In this document: piece after piece, positions 36,536 through 45,757 of the stretch
Numbering within the stretch: position 1 is the stretch's first letter
How the letters are laid out: each line of letters begins with the position of its first letter
NCBI RefSeq assembly: GCF_016127015.1
Contig: NZ_CP065972.1
Location: 1-64,000, forward strand
Reading direction: 5' to 3'
From: Corynebacterium tuberculostearicum
Lineage (GTDB): Bacteria; Actinomycetota; Actinomycetes; Mycobacteriales; Mycobacteriaceae
DNA: 64,000 nt
The notes under the pieces: model-generated
Database searches by the model: none
Told to the model about the DNA's origin: nothing
The model's input: only the letters and a program-made list of their open reading frames with translations
Position numbers and translations under genes: made by a program

Positions 36536-36704
36536 CGCATAGGCCCTTTTTGGTCACGGGCTGGGTGCTGGGTAAGATGGTGTGCATTCGTGTCGGCTCG
36601 CTGATGTGGCCCGCGGTCCGTGTGGCCACGGCGGCAAGAGTGCACCTTCGCCGTTTTAGCGCTGACAAGTTTGACAGTACGTACTACACGAAAGTGAGGA
36701 CTCC

Positions 36705-36806
36705 ATGGGTTCCGTCATTAAGAAGCGCCGCAAGCGCATGTCCAAGAAGAAGCACCGCAAGATGCTGCGCCGCACCCGCGTGCAGCGCCGTAAGCTGGGC
36801 AAGTAA
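36705..36806 (+). CDS. Ribosomal protein bS22 (AURKAIP1/COX24 domain)
   Basis: 33 residues, almost half Lys or Arg, beginning [19 protein letters not shown]. It is the actinobacterial 30S protein bS22 described from mycobacterial ribosomes, formerly hypothetical and often not annotated. RBS GTGAGGA lies 4 bases before ATG, and a T-run terminator follows by 18 bp, so it is a monocistronic unit. The upstream 36536-36704 stretch holds only its promoter. Confidence 0.92.
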   Translation: MGSVIKKRRKRMSKKKHRKMLRRTRVQRRKLGK

Positions 36807-36824
36807 ACCCCAGCCCGCTTCTTG

Positions 36825-36851
36825 CCCTCCGCCATTGTGCGGAGGGTTTTT
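36825..36851 (+). terminator. Intrinsic terminator of bS22 gene
   Basis: CCCTCCGC-cattgt-GCGGAGGG followed directly by TTTTT. Confidence 0.92.
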
Positions 36852-36891
36852 GCATGCTTGCCGAAGCCCCCAGCGCCCTCTACCGCCCTCG

Positions 36892-37929
36892 CTACCGCCG
36901 GTAGTAGCGCCAGCCGCCATAGGAAAAGGCGGCGGTGGCCAGCGCCGGGAGGCCATAGGTGCGGATGGCGCGGCGCACGGAGCGATAGTCGCGCACGAGC
37001 CAGCCACGGTCGCCAGCGATATCGCGCAGCTTGCGGTCCGGGTTGATGGCTACGGCGGTGCCAACCATGGACAACATGGGCACGTCGTTGGCGGAATCCG
37101 AATACGCGGTGCAGCGCGAGAGGTCGAGGCCTTCGATGGTCGCGAGCGCGGCCACGGCGTGCTTTTTGCCGGGCCCGTGGAGGATATCGCCGACCAGCCG
37201 GCCGGTGAACTTGCCGTCTTTGACCTCCGCGACGGTGCCGAGCGCGCCGGTAAACCCGAAGCGCCGAGCGAGCACCTGCGCTAGCTGGACCGGCGTGGCG
37301 GTGACCAGCCACACTTGCTGGCCGGCGGCTAGGTGCATCTCCGCCAGCTGTGTGGTGCCGGGGTAGGCGCGGCGGGCCAGCGAGGCGTCTACAATCTCCT
37401 CGCATAGCTCCACCAGCTCGTCGACGCTGCGGCCTTTGACAAACTCCAGCGCCTGCGCGCGGCCGACGGCCACGTCCTTGGCATTTTCGCTGCCGGAGAC
37501 GCGGAACTTGAGCTGCTTCCACGCAATCGGCAGGATTTCAGAAAGCTGGAAGTAGCGCCTGCGCGCCAAGCCAAAGGCGAATTCCACGAGGGAAGAGCCT
37601 TGGATGAGGGTGTTGTCGACGTCGAAAAACGCTGCCGCGCCCACATCCACTGGTACGTCTGGGTCTTGGGCGGTGATGCGCTGTGCACCGGCCGCGTCAT
37701 AGGAGCCGGTGACCGAGTCCACGCCGGAGGCGAAATCCTCCAACTCCAGCCCAAATTCCTCCAGTGCCGCGGCGGCTGCGGCTTCACCGGCGGTGCGCTG
37801 TGATTCCTCGTCCAGCGGGGCGAGCGCTTGGGTCTCCAAGAAATTACGCAGGTTACCGCGCGAGGCGGTCCAATTGGCCAAGAATTCGCGGGGGGATTCG
37901 GGGAACCCTGGGGGAGTGGTAGCGGACAC
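36892..37929 (-). CDS. HAD-IB family phosphatase (SerB1-like)
   Basis: 345 residues from GTG 37929. HAD motif I is [11 protein letters not shown] near residue 103, motif II lies in [13 protein letters not shown] near 218, motif III in GPGKKHAV near 262, and motif IV in [10 protein letters not shown] near 282. Two C-terminal hydrophobic stretches with a basic end (GGWRYYRR) may touch the membrane. The N-terminal 90 residues are specific. M. tuberculosis serB1 lies at the same place, but serine phosphate as substrate is not shown. The TTG at 37953 is an alternative start. Confidence 0.85.
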   Translation of the reverse strand: MSATTPPGFPESPREFLANWTASRGNLRNFLETQALAPLDEESQRTAGEAAAAAALEEFGLELEDFASGVDSVTGSYDAAGAQRITAQDPDVPVDVGAAAFFDVDNTLIQGSSLVEFAFGLARRRYFQLSEILPIAWKQLKFRVSGSENAKDVAVGRAQALEFVKGRSVDELVELCEEIVDASLARRAYPGTTQLAEMHLAAGQQVWLVTATPVQLAQVLARRFGFTGALGTVAEVKDGKFTGRLVGDILHGPGKKHAVAALATIEGLDLSRCTAYSDSANDVPMLSMVGTAVAINPDRKLRDIAGDRGWLVRDYRSVRRAIRTYGLPALATAAFSYGGWRYYRR

Positions 37930-38017
37930 GAGTGAGACAAACAGCTTTCGCAAACGCGGGGTGGACTAACGTGTCCATAGTAATGGTTTCGACCGTCGCC
38001 GTCCTTGTGAGGAGAAT

Positions 38018-38260
38018 ATGTCTCAGCATCTCGTCGAGCTCATGGTGCGCACCACCTGCGGTTCTTGCGCGCGCGTGAGGGAGCAAATCACCCCCGTCGT
38101 CAAGCGGGCAGGCGCGGAGCTTGCTGTGCGTAACGTGGATGAGGACGCGGAGCTGGCCATGGAGTTCGGTGACCGCGTGCCCGTTGTGGTCATCGACGGC
38201 GAAGAGTTTGCCTGCTGGGAAGTAGACAACGAGGAGTTAGCGGCCGAGCTGGCCGGTTGA
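38018..38260 (+). CDS. Glutaredoxin-like thiol-disulfide protein
   Basis: 80 residues of the thioredoxin fold with the dithiol motif TTCGSC (C14, C17), cis-Pro in RVPVVVIDG near 54-62, and a second cysteine in EEFACWEV. RBS GAGGAG lies before the ATG. The same short protein (Rv0508 type) precedes hemA in mycobacteria. A redox role in haem synthesis or thiol balance is possible but unproven. It precedes hemA by 73 bp. Confidence 0.85.
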   Translation: MSQHLVELMVRTTCGSCARVREQITPVVKRAGAELAVRNVDEDAELAMEFGDRVPVVVIDGEEFACWEVDNEELAAELAG

Positions 38261-38333
38261 TTCGGGATCCGCGACACCGACGGGTAGTCTTTTGGAGGAT
38301 TAAAATCAATCAAAGGGTTGAGGAGTGTTGTGC

Positions 38334-39668
38334 ATGAGCGTGCTCGTTGTGGGCATGTCCCACCAGTCGGCGCCGGTGGCGCTGCTGGAAAAGCTGAGCA
38401 TGGATAGTGCGGTCCAGGATTCCGCCTGCGGGCAACTCGTGGCGGCCGAGCCGCTTTCAGAGGCCATGATTATCTCCACCTGCAACCGCATGGAGGTCTA
38501 CACCGTCACCAACTCCTTCCACGCTGGCGTGCAGGAAGTCGTGCGCGTGCTCACCCAGGTTTCCGGCGTGGGTGAGCAGGAGCTGCGCAACTACCTCTAC
38601 GTGCGCTATGCCGACGCCGCGGCCGAGCACCTGATGTCCGTGACCTCCGGCCTGGATTCCATGGTGGTGGGCGAGCAGCAGATCATCGGCCAGGTGCGCA
38701 GCGCTTACCAGTCCGCCTCCGAGCAGGGCACGGTCGGCCCGCGCATCCACGCGCTGGCGCAGGCCGCGCTGCGGGCCGGCAAGCGCGTCCACTCCGAGAC
38801 CGATATCGACGAGGCCGGCGCCTCCATGGTGTCCTTCGCCTTCGACCAGGCCCTGCAGCGCCTCGACGCCGAAGACCTGAGCGGCAAGACCGCGCTGGTC
38901 CTTGGCGCGGGCGCCATGGCGTCGCTCGCCGCCACCCACGCCGGCCGTCTGGGTGTCAAAGAGCTGGTGCTGGCCAACCGCACCCGCGAGCGCGCCGAGC
39001 GCCTGGCCAGCCACGCCGAGGAAGCCGGGGTTGCCACCCGCGTCGTGGACTTTTCCGAGCGCGCCGCCGCGCTTTCCGACGTCGACCTGGCCATCTCCGC
39101 CACCGGCGCCGAGAACTTCACCATCGCGGCCACCGACATTCCTGCCGGCCGCGATCTCATGCTCATTGATCTCTCCCTGCCGCGCGATATCGACGATGCC
39201 GCCGCCGCGGCCGAGGGCGTGGATCTGGTCAATATCGAGCGCCTGAGTAAGTCGCTCTCGGCCGCCTCCACCGATCTCGCGGCCGGTACCAGCCCGCACG
39301 CGCAGGCCCGTCACATCGTCGACGAAGAACTCGCGGCCTATACCTCAGCCCAGCGCGTGCGCGACGTCGCCCCGGCCGTAAGCGCCCTGCATCGCCGCGC
39401 GGCCGATCTCGTCGAGTGCGAGGCCGCGCGCCTGCAACACAAGCACCCCGAGCTCGCGGGTAAGCAACTTGAGGACGTCCAGCGCGCCCTTAAGCGCGTG
39501 GCCGATAAACTGCTGCATGAACCGACGGTGAGGGCGAAGAAGCTGGCGGCGTCGGAAAGCAGTGTCAGCAGTGAGAACGCCCTGCAGGAACTCTTTGGCC
39601 TGCAGCTGGAAGGCTCCGGCGTGTCCGTGGCCGTCAATGAACTGCCCACCATGACTAAGGAGGCCTAA
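38334..39668 (+). CDS. hemA: Glutamyl-tRNA reductase
   Basis: 444 residues from ATG 38334 (RBS GAGGAG). The catalytic nucleophile is C50 in IISTCNRMEVY; the N-terminal GMSHQSAPV is near the start, GLDSMVVGEQQIIGQVRSAY near 105, the NADPH-binding ALVLGAGAMASLAATHA near 190, and a C-terminal helical dimerisation domain follows. It makes glutamate-1-semialdehyde from glutamyl-tRNA, the committed step of tetrapyrrole synthesis; HemL, encoded 10.6 kb downstream, carries out the next step. hemC follows immediately. Confidence 0.95.
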   Translation: MSVLVVGMSHQSAPVALLEKLSMDSAVQDSACGQLVAAEPLSEAMIISTCNRMEVYTVTNSFHAGVQEVVRVLTQVSGVGEQELRNYLYVRYADAAAEHLMSVTSGLDSMVVGEQQIIGQVRSAYQSASEQGTVGPRIHALAQAALRAGKRVHSETDIDEAGASMVSFAFDQALQRLDAEDLSGKTALVLGAGAMASLAATHAGRLGVKELVLANRTRERAERLASHAEEAGVATRVVDFSERAAALSDVDLAISATGAENFTIAATDIPAGRDLMLIDLSLPRDIDDAAAAAEGVDLVNIERLSKSLSAASTDLAAGTSPHAQARHIVDEELAAYTSAQRVRDVAPAVSALHRRAADLVECEAARLQHKHPELAGKQLEDVQRALKRVADKLLHEPTVRAKKLAASESSVSSENALQELFGLQLEGSGVSVAVNELPTMTKEA

Positions 39669-40556
39669 ATGTTTCAGATCGGTACCCGCGGCTCCAAGCT
39701 CGCCACCACCCAGGCCGGCCATGTGCGCGATTGGCTTATCGACGCCGGTTTTGACTCCCAACTCCACATCGTCACCACCGCCGGCGACGTCAACATGGCG
39801 CCCGTTGAGCGCATCGGCGTCGGCGTATTTACCCAGGCGCTGCGCGAGGCGCTCTATGCCGGTGAGTGCGATATCGCCGTGCACTCGTTTAAGGACCTGC
39901 CCACCGCGCCCGATGATCGCTTCCGCCTCGTCGTGCCGCAGCGCCAGGATTCCCGCGAAGCGCTCGTCGCCCGCGATGGCCTGAGCCTGGAGCAGCTGCC
40001 GCAGGGTGCGCGCGTGGGCACCTCCGCCCCACGCCGCATCTCCCAGCTCGCCGCCCTCCGCCCGGACCTGGAGATTCGCCCGCTGCGCGGCAATATCGAT
40101 ACCCGCATGTCCAAGGTCACCGACGGCGAGCTCGACGCCGTCCTGCTCGCCTACGCCGGCCTGCTGCGCGGCGGCTATGCGGACCGCGCCACCGAAATCT
40201 TTGAGCCTTCCGTCTTCATGCCGGCGCCGGCCCAGGGTGCTCTCGCGATCGAGGCCGTGGCCGGCACTGAGGCTGCCGCGGCCCTAGACGCCATTGTCGA
40301 TCACCGCGCCTCGGCCGCCGCTGCTGGTGAGCGCGCCGTGCTGGCCCGCCTCGAGGCCGGCTGTACCGCGCCGGTGGCCGCCACCTCGCGCTGGGACGGC
40401 GACGAGCTCACCGTGCGCGGCGGCGTCTTCGCGCTCGACGGATCCCGCCAGCTCATCGCCACCGCCTCCGGCTCCGCGGCCGAAGCCGCCGATCTTGGCG
40501 CGCGCATCTCGGACGAGCTTTTCGCCGGTGGCGCGGCCGAGCTGCTGGGTAAGTAA
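39669..40556 (+). CDS. hemC: Porphobilinogen deaminase
   Basis: 295 residues. N-terminal [21 protein letters not shown] near 77, [11 protein letters not shown] near 118, [11 protein letters not shown] near 139, and the dipyrromethane-cofactor cysteine in [11 protein letters not shown] near 231. It polymerises four porphobilinogens to hydroxymethylbilane. The gene starts directly after the hemA stop codon (GCCTAAATG). Confidence 0.95.
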   Translation: MFQIGTRGSKLATTQAGHVRDWLIDAGFDSQLHIVTTAGDVNMAPVERIGVGVFTQALREALYAGECDIAVHSFKDLPTAPDDRFRLVVPQRQDSREALVARDGLSLEQLPQGARVGTSAPRRISQLAALRPDLEIRPLRGNIDTRMSKVTDGELDAVLLAYAGLLRGGYADRATEIFEPSVFMPAPAQGALAIEAVAGTEAAAALDAIVDHRASAAAAGERAVLARLEAGCTAPVAATSRWDGDELTVRGGVFALDGSRQLIATASGSAAEAADLGARISDELFAGGAAELLGK

Positions 40557-40636
40557 TTTCGCCTTTAGGCGCTAATAATTTAAGGTGTAGATACCACAGA
40601 TCATTGTTCCGCAATGATCCGGCCCCCTTTAAGGGC

Positions 40637-40663
40637 ATCCCAGGACGCAAGGCCTGGGATTTT
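40637..40663 (+). terminator. Hairpin between hemC and hemD
   Basis: ATCCCAGG-acgcaagg-CCTGGGAT followed by TTT. It could partly end transcription after hemC. The rest of the 208-bp gap has no gene and no clear RBS beyond AGAAAAGAA before hemD. Confidence 0.6.
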
Positions 40664-40764
40664 GGCCGTTAAGACCGTGTCACCCACCGCCGGCGCGGGG
40701 AACCACACCGCATGCGATCATGTCCGTGCGCGGTGCCGCGCGCCCGATTTTAGAAAAGAACTTT

Positions 40765-42441
40765 ATGAGCAATGCCGCGCCAGACACCCAATTGGGCAAG
40801 ATCGTCTTTGTGGGCGCTGGTCCAGGTAATCCCGACCTGCTGACCGTGCGCGCCCGCGAGGTTCTGGCAAATAGTGCCATCGCCGTGACCGATCCGCAGG
40901 TCATGCAGGGCGTGCGCGATGCCGTCGCCGCCGCGCTGCCCGTTCCGCAAGAGCTTCTCGACGCCGCCGAGGCCGAATACGCCCAAATGTGCGCCGATGC
41001 CAAGGCCAAGGGCGCGCGCCGCAAACCGCCGCGCCCCGCGCCGCCAACGGCCGCGGTGCTGTACGAGCCGGCCGCAGATATCGTCGGCCAGCTGCGCGAG
41101 TGCTTGGTCGAGGCCGATGGCGAGGACGTCATCCGCCTGGTCACCGGTAACCCGCTGCACCGCGAGTCCATCAAGGCCGAGATTAACGCCGTGGCGTCTG
41201 CCGGCCTGGAATTCCAGGTAGTGCCGGGCATGTCCCTGCCGTCTACCGTGCCGTCCTTTGCCGGCATTGCGCTCGGCTCGACCTATACCGAGGCCGACGT
41301 AACCGACGGCGCCGATTGGGACGCGCTGGCCAATGCCACCCAGCCCATCGTCCTGCAGGCCACCAAGGAAGACCTGCCGGTCATCTCCGATGAGCTGCAG
41401 CAGCGCGGCATGCCGGCCGAGACCGAGGCATTCGTCACCGTCCACGGCACCACCCGCCTGCAGCGCACCTATGAGACCACGCTGGGCACCATGGGCAAGC
41501 TGGACGCGGACCTCACCGGCCCGATCGTGGTCACCCTCGGCCGCAGCATCGACGATCGCACCAAGTACTCCTGGTGGGAAAATCGTCCGCTCTATGGCTG
41601 GCGCGTGCTCGTCCCGCGCACCAAGGAACAGGCCGGCCCGATGTCCGCGCGCCTAGCCGGCTACGGCGCCATCCCGCAAAACGTGCCCACCATCTCCATC
41701 GAGCCGCCGCGCAACCCGGCGCAGATGGACCGCGCCATCAAGGGCATCGTCGAGGGCCGCTACAAGTGGATCGTCTTCACCTCCGTCAACGCCGTGACCG
41801 CGGTGTGGGACAAGATTGCTCAGCTCGGCCTCGACGCTCGCGATTTCGCCGGCGTCCACCTCGCGGCCGTGGGTACCAAAACCGCGGCCGCCATCCGCGC
41901 CAAGGGCATGGTCCCGGAGCTCCTGCCACACAAGAAGAAGCAGAACGCCGAGGGCCTGCTCGATGTCTTCCCCAACTTCGTAGAAGACATCGACGCCGTC
42001 GGCCGCGTCCTGCTCCCGCGCGCCGATATCGCGGCCGACACCCTAGTCGACGGGCTCAAGGCCCTCGACTGGGAGGTCGACGACGTCGTGGCCTACCGCA
42101 CTGTCCGCGCCGCCCCGCCTTCGGCCGAAATCCGCGACATGATCAAGACCGGCGGCTTCGACGCCGTCGCCTTCACCTCCGGGTCCACCGTGCGCAATCT
42201 GGTGGGCATTGCGGGCAAACCGCACCAGCGGACGATCATTGCGTGTATCGGGCCGTCGGCAAGAGCGGCCGCGGAAGAGATGGGCCTGCGCGTCGATGTC
42301 GTGCCCGAAGTTGCGGACGTGCCCGCGCTTGTCGACGCCCTCGCAGACCACGTCGCCGCCCTCCGCGCCGCCGGAAACCTGCCCGCGCCGCGCAAGAAGC
42401 GCCGCTCGCGCAAGAAGGCTACTAAGGTCGACAAGGCATAA
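40765..42441 (+). CDS. hemD: Uroporphyrinogen-III synthase with N-terminal SUMT-like domain
   Basis: 558 residues from ATG 40765. The N-terminal half starts like a uroporphyrinogen-III C-methyltransferase (FVGAGPGNPDLLTVRA) but the second SAM motif, normally GGDP, reads RLVTGNPL, and a basic Pro/Arg-rich insert separates them, so methylation is doubtful. The C-terminal half from about 270 is the HemD domain (RVLVPRTKEQAG, WIVFTSVNAV, FDAVAFTSGSTVRNL). The tail is very basic (KKRRSRKKATK). It cyclises hydroxymethylbilane to uroporphyrinogen III. The fused form is usual in actinobacteria (C. glutamicum, M. tuberculosis). Confidence 0.93.
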   Translation: MSNAAPDTQLGKIVFVGAGPGNPDLLTVRAREVLANSAIAVTDPQVMQGVRDAVAAALPVPQELLDAAEAEYAQMCADAKAKGARRKPPRPAPPTAAVLYEPAADIVGQLRECLVEADGEDVIRLVTGNPLHRESIKAEINAVASAGLEFQVVPGMSLPSTVPSFAGIALGSTYTEADVTDGADWDALANATQPIVLQATKEDLPVISDELQQRGMPAETEAFVTVHGTTRLQRTYETTLGTMGKLDADLTGPIVVTLGRSIDDRTKYSWWENRPLYGWRVLVPRTKEQAGPMSARLAGYGAIPQNVPTISIEPPRNPAQMDRAIKGIVEGRYKWIVFTSVNAVTAVWDKIAQLGLDARDFAGVHLAAVGTKTAAAIRAKGMVPELLPHKKKQNAEGLLDVFPNFVEDIDAVGRVLLPRADIAADTLVDGLKALDWEVDDVVAYRTVRAAPPSAEIRDMIKTGGFDAVAFTSGSTVRNLVGIAGKPHQRTIIACIGPSARAAAEEMGLRVDVVPEVADVPALVDALADHVAALRAAGNLPAPRKKRRSRKKATKVDKA

Positions 42442-42469
42442 GTTTTAGTCCCGCTCTAAGGAGTACCCA

Positions 42470-43453
42470 ATGAGCACTTTCCCAGCCCGCCGCCCACGCC
42501 GCCTGCGCACCACCCCGCAGATGCGCAACCTCGTGGCCGAAACCGAGGTCCGCCCCTCGGACCTGATTCTGCCCATGTTCATCGTGGACGGACTCGACGC
42601 CCCGCGCGAGATTCCCTCCATGCCGGGCGTCTACCAGCACACCTTCGATTCCCTGCGCCGCGCGGCCGAGGAGGCGCTGGAGGCCGGCGTTCCGTGCATC
42701 GACCTTTTCGGCGTGCCGCTCGATGAGGACAAGGATGACACCGGCTCCGTCGCCTGGGATCCCCAGGGCATTTTGAACCGCGGCATTTCCTGCCTGCACG
42801 AGGAATTCGGCGACGACCTCATCGTCATGGCCGATACCTGCCTGGACGAATTCACCTCCCATGGCCACTGCGGCGTGCTGGATGACAAGGGCCGCGTGCT
42901 TAACGACGCCTCCGTCAAGCTCTACCAAGACATGGCCCGCTCCCAAGCCCGCGCCGGCGCCCAAATCGTCTCCCCGTCGGGCATGATGGACGGCCAGGTT
43001 GCCGCTATCCGCGCCGACCTCGACGAGGCCGGCCACGAGGACGTGGCCATCATGGCATACTCCGCCAAGTACGCCTCTGCCTTCTTCGGCCCGTTCCGCG
43101 ATGCCGTCGGTTCCTCTCTCGAGGGCGATCGCCGCACCTATCAGCAGGATCCGCGCAACTTCCGCGAATCCCTGCTCGAGGCCGAGCTCGACATCGAAGA
43201 AGGCGCGGACTTCGTTATGGTCAAGCCCGGCCTGCCCTACCTGGACGTGCTCTCGGCCGTGGCGGAGACTTCTCCCGTGCCGGTCGCGGTTTACCAGGTC
43301 TCCGGCGAGTACGCGATGGTCAAGGCCGCGGCCGCCAACGGGTGGATCGACGGCGAAGCCATCATGCTCGAGTCCCTGACCGCATTCAAGCGCGCCGGCG
43401 CCGGCCAGATTCTGACCTACTTCGCTACCGAAGCCGCCCGCCTGCTCAAGTAA
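42470..43453 (+). CDS. hemB: Delta-aminolevulinic acid dehydratase
   Basis: 327 residues. The catalytic lysines lie in MAYSAKYASAFFGPF near 199 and in FVMVKPGLPYLD near 253. The metal-binding region DTCLDEFTSHGHCGV near 120-135 contains cysteines (C-x-DE-x-TSHGHCG), the zinc-type arrangement. It condenses two ALA to porphobilinogen. RBS AAGGAG lies 8 bases before the ATG. Placing hemB after hemC and hemD rather than before follows the actinobacterial order. Confidence 0.95.
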   Translation: MSTFPARRPRRLRTTPQMRNLVAETEVRPSDLILPMFIVDGLDAPREIPSMPGVYQHTFDSLRRAAEEALEAGVPCIDLFGVPLDEDKDDTGSVAWDPQGILNRGISCLHEEFGDDLIVMADTCLDEFTSHGHCGVLDDKGRVLNDASVKLYQDMARSQARAGAQIVSPSGMMDGQVAAIRADLDEAGHEDVAIMAYSAKYASAFFGPFRDAVGSSLEGDRRTYQQDPRNFRESLLEAELDIEEGADFVMVKPGLPYLDVLSAVAETSPVPVAVYQVSGEYAMVKAAAANGWIDGEAIMLESLTAFKRAGAGQILTYFATEAARLLK

Positions 43454-43462
43454 AGGACCCCT

Positions 43463-44197
43463 GTGACTGCTACGCCCCCGTCGCCCGCCCCTGCCCCTCG
43501 CGCGCAACGCCCGCCGCGGCAGCAGCAGCGGCCGGAGTCCGTGACGTACATGCTGTGGCTGTGGCTGGGCGCGCTATGCGGCGAGGCCGTGCACCAGGTG
43601 CTCAACGTGGTGCTCACGCTGCTCAACCACGACGTACTCATGTCGCAGGCCAAGGAGATGGCGAAGTCCGCACCGGCCGGCGTGGATGAAGCCCAGCTTT
43701 CCGACGCCTTTCTCCGCACCGCCGCCTACGGCTCCGTCGCCCTTTCGGCGGCTATTTCGCTTGCGATTATTGTGCTGCTGGCCTTCCTGTTGCGGTCCCT
43801 TGCTAACCGCAGCAAGCGGGCCGGCACCTCGCGCCGCGTGTGGTTCGCCTTCTCGCTCTACTTCGGCTTCCGCATCCTGCTGACCTTCATGGTCACCCCG
43901 GCCGGCGCGGACGTGCCCGATTGGCTCTTTGCCGCCGATGGCATGGTGCAGATCCTTGTCGGCGTCGCGGCGGTCCTCGGCCTGATTTTCTCCGTGCGGG
44001 CCGAGACCTTGGACTACACCGGCGAACTCGAGCAGATGCGCGAGCTGGAAAAGGAACTCGAGCAAGCGCAGCGCGAGAAGAAGCGCGCCGAGGAAGAGCG
44101 CAAGCGCTCCAAAGCCGAGCAGCGCGGCAAGCATGACGGCAGCAAGCGCGAGCGTGCCGACCGTGCCAGCCGCACTGACCGGGAGGATAAGCGATGA
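43463..44197 (+). CDS. Membrane protein with charged coiled-coil tail
   Basis: 244 residues from GTG. A Pro/Arg-rich N-terminus is followed by four hydrophobic segments (about 30-55, 90-113, 128-145, 155-178) and a C-terminal 65-residue Lys/Glu/Arg helix, a clear coiled coil (LEKELEQAQREKKRAEEE). The gene begins 9 bp after hemB and ends in a 4-bp overlap with the next small membrane gene. Actinobacterial hem operons often carry such genes here; no function is known. Confidence 0.8.
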   Translation: MTATPPSPAPAPRAQRPPRQQQRPESVTYMLWLWLGALCGEAVHQVLNVVLTLLNHDVLMSQAKEMAKSAPAGVDEAQLSDAFLRTAAYGSVALSAAISLAIIVLLAFLLRSLANRSKRAGTSRRVWFAFSLYFGFRILLTFMVTPAGADVPDWLFAADGMVQILVGVAAVLGLIFSVRAETLDYTGELEQMRELEKELEQAQREKKRAEEERKRSKAEQRGKHDGSKRERADRASRTDREDKR

Positions 44198-44685
44198 ATA
44201 ATACCGAGCGGCCCGGGCCCCGCGACTATAACCGCGCGGCCCGAAACACCTCCGCCAACGAGAACCTCGACGCGTGGCCGCGGCCGCTGCGCTGGGCCTA
44301 TTGGGTGCTCGTCGTCAGCGCCGTGATCATGCTGGTCAGCGGCATGGTGGGCATCTTCGGCTCGGGAGGGCCTCAGGTGGAGCCACAGAATGCGCAGGTC
44401 GCCGAGTACCTCCACTCCAATCGCCTGTTTGTCGCGGTGACCAACTCCGTCGGCGCCATCCTGCTTGCGCTCTTCGCGGCGCAGCTGGCCGGCGGGTCCA
44501 AGTGGGCGCGCCGCATCATAACCGTGGTCATCGCGTTCGCGCTTTTTACCAATATCGCCGCCCTTGCACTCGGAATTGGCGGGCTCGGGCTGCTGATTAT
44601 CCCCATCACCTTGATCGTCGCCCTCGCGCTGCTTTTCCAGCCGCAGTCCAACCGCTTCATCAAGGACCGCAGCCTGCGTGGCTAA
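44194..44685 (+). CDS. Small four-helix membrane protein
   Basis: 163 residues. A polar N-terminus of 30 residues (ends DAWPRPLRWAY) precedes membrane helices at about 32-55, 82-100, 105-122 and 127-148. The ATGA overlap links it to the preceding membrane gene, suggesting the two act together. I recognise no domain beyond the membrane profile. Confidence 0.78.
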   Translation: MNNTERPGPRDYNRAARNTSANENLDAWPRPLRWAYWVLVVSAVIMLVSGMVGIFGSGGPQVEPQNAQVAEYLHSNRLFVAVTNSVGAILLALFAAQLAGGSKWARRIITVVIAFALFTNIAALALGIGGLGLLIIPITLIVALALLFQPQSNRFIKDRSLRG

Positions 44686-44693
44686 TTAGCCCT

Positions 44694-44722
44694 CACTCCA
44701 ACTTTTGATTCATAATTGGGGC
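44694..44722 (+). promoter_or_regulatory. hemE promoter with motif shared with hemL
   Basis: CACTCCAACTTTTG (44694-44707) also occurs at 50203-50216 ahead of hemL. CATAAT at 44711-44716 lies six bases before ATG 44723, indicating a leaderless message. Confidence 0.5.
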
Positions 44723-45757
44723 ATGTCTCGACTCAATCGTGCCCCGCTTATCGACGCCGCCCTCGGCCGCACCCCCTCCCGACCCCCAGTCTGGTTCATG
44801 CGCCAGGCCGGCCGCTCGCTGCCCGAGTACCGCGCCGCCCGCGAGGGGATTAGCATGCTTGATTCTTGCTTCATGCCGGAGCTGCTGGCAGAAATTACCC
44901 TCCAGCCGGTGCGCCGCCACGACGTCGACGCCGCCATTTTGTTCTCCGATATCGTCGTCCCGCTCAAGGCCGCGGGCGTCAAGGTCGATATTGTGCCGGG
45001 CCGTGGGCCGGTGATGGAGCAGGCGGTGCGGAGTAGGGAGGACGTCGGCAAGCTGCCGCTGCTAGAAGCCGACGTCCCCGAGGTCACCGAGGGCATCGCC
45101 CGCATCCTGGCCGAGCTCACCGAAACCCAAGCGCTCATCGGCTTCGTTGGCGCGCCGTTCACGCTGGCCAGCTACCTCATTGAGGGCGGGCCATCCAAGA
45201 ACCACGAGCGCACCAAGGCCCTCATGCACGCCGAACCGGAGACCTGGCACATGCTCATGCGCCGCCTAGTTCCGACCATCACCCGCTTCCTGCAGGTGCA
45301 GGTCGATGCCGGCATTGATGCCATGCAGCTTTTCGATTCCTGGGCCGGCTACCTCAATGAGCGCGACTACCGCGAGTTTGTGCTTCCGTACTCGCGGGAA
45401 ATCCTGGCCGGAGTGGAGATTCCACGCATTCACTTCGGCGTCGGCACCGGCGAGCTGCTGCCGGCCATGTCGGAGGCGGGGTCGGAAGTTATGGGCGTCG
45501 ATTATCGCGTGCCCATGGACGCCGCGGCCGAGCGCGTAAGCGCCCGCGTGCTGCAGGGCAACATCGACCCGGCCATACTTTTTGCCGGTGATGCCGCCGT
45601 GCGCCAGGCCGTGCGCACCATCCGCTGCGAGGTCGACCGAGCCCGCGAGCGCGGCGATATTGACGGCCATATCTGGAACCTCGGCCACGGGGTCTTGCCA
45701 ACTACCGACGCGGAGGCCATCACCCGCGCCGTATCCATCATCCACGAGGAGGGCTAA
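44723..45757 (+). CDS. hemE: Uroporphyrinogen decarboxylase
   Basis: 344 residues from ATG 44723. The substrate-binding N-terminal PPVWFMRQAGRSLPEYR lies near residue 24, the catalytic Asp in AAILFSDIVVPL near 75, and IGFVGAPFTLASYLIEGG near 145. It removes four acetate carboxyls to give coproporphyrinogen III. ATG 44705 would add six residues but lies upstream of the promoter -10. The hemY ATG begins directly after the stop. Confidence 0.95.
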   Translation: MSRLNRAPLIDAALGRTPSRPPVWFMRQAGRSLPEYRAAREGISMLDSCFMPELLAEITLQPVRRHDVDAAILFSDIVVPLKAAGVKVDIVPGRGPVMEQAVRSREDVGKLPLLEADVPEVTEGIARILAELTETQALIGFVGAPFTLASYLIEGGPSKNHERTKALMHAEPETWHMLMRRLVPTITRFLQVQVDAGIDAMQLFDSWAGYLNERDYREFVLPYSREILAGVEIPRIHFGVGTGELLPAMSEAGSEVMGVDYRVPMDAAAERVSARVLQGNIDPAILFAGDAAVRQAVRTIRCEVDRARERGDIDGHIWNLGHGVLPTTDAEAITRAVSIIHEEG

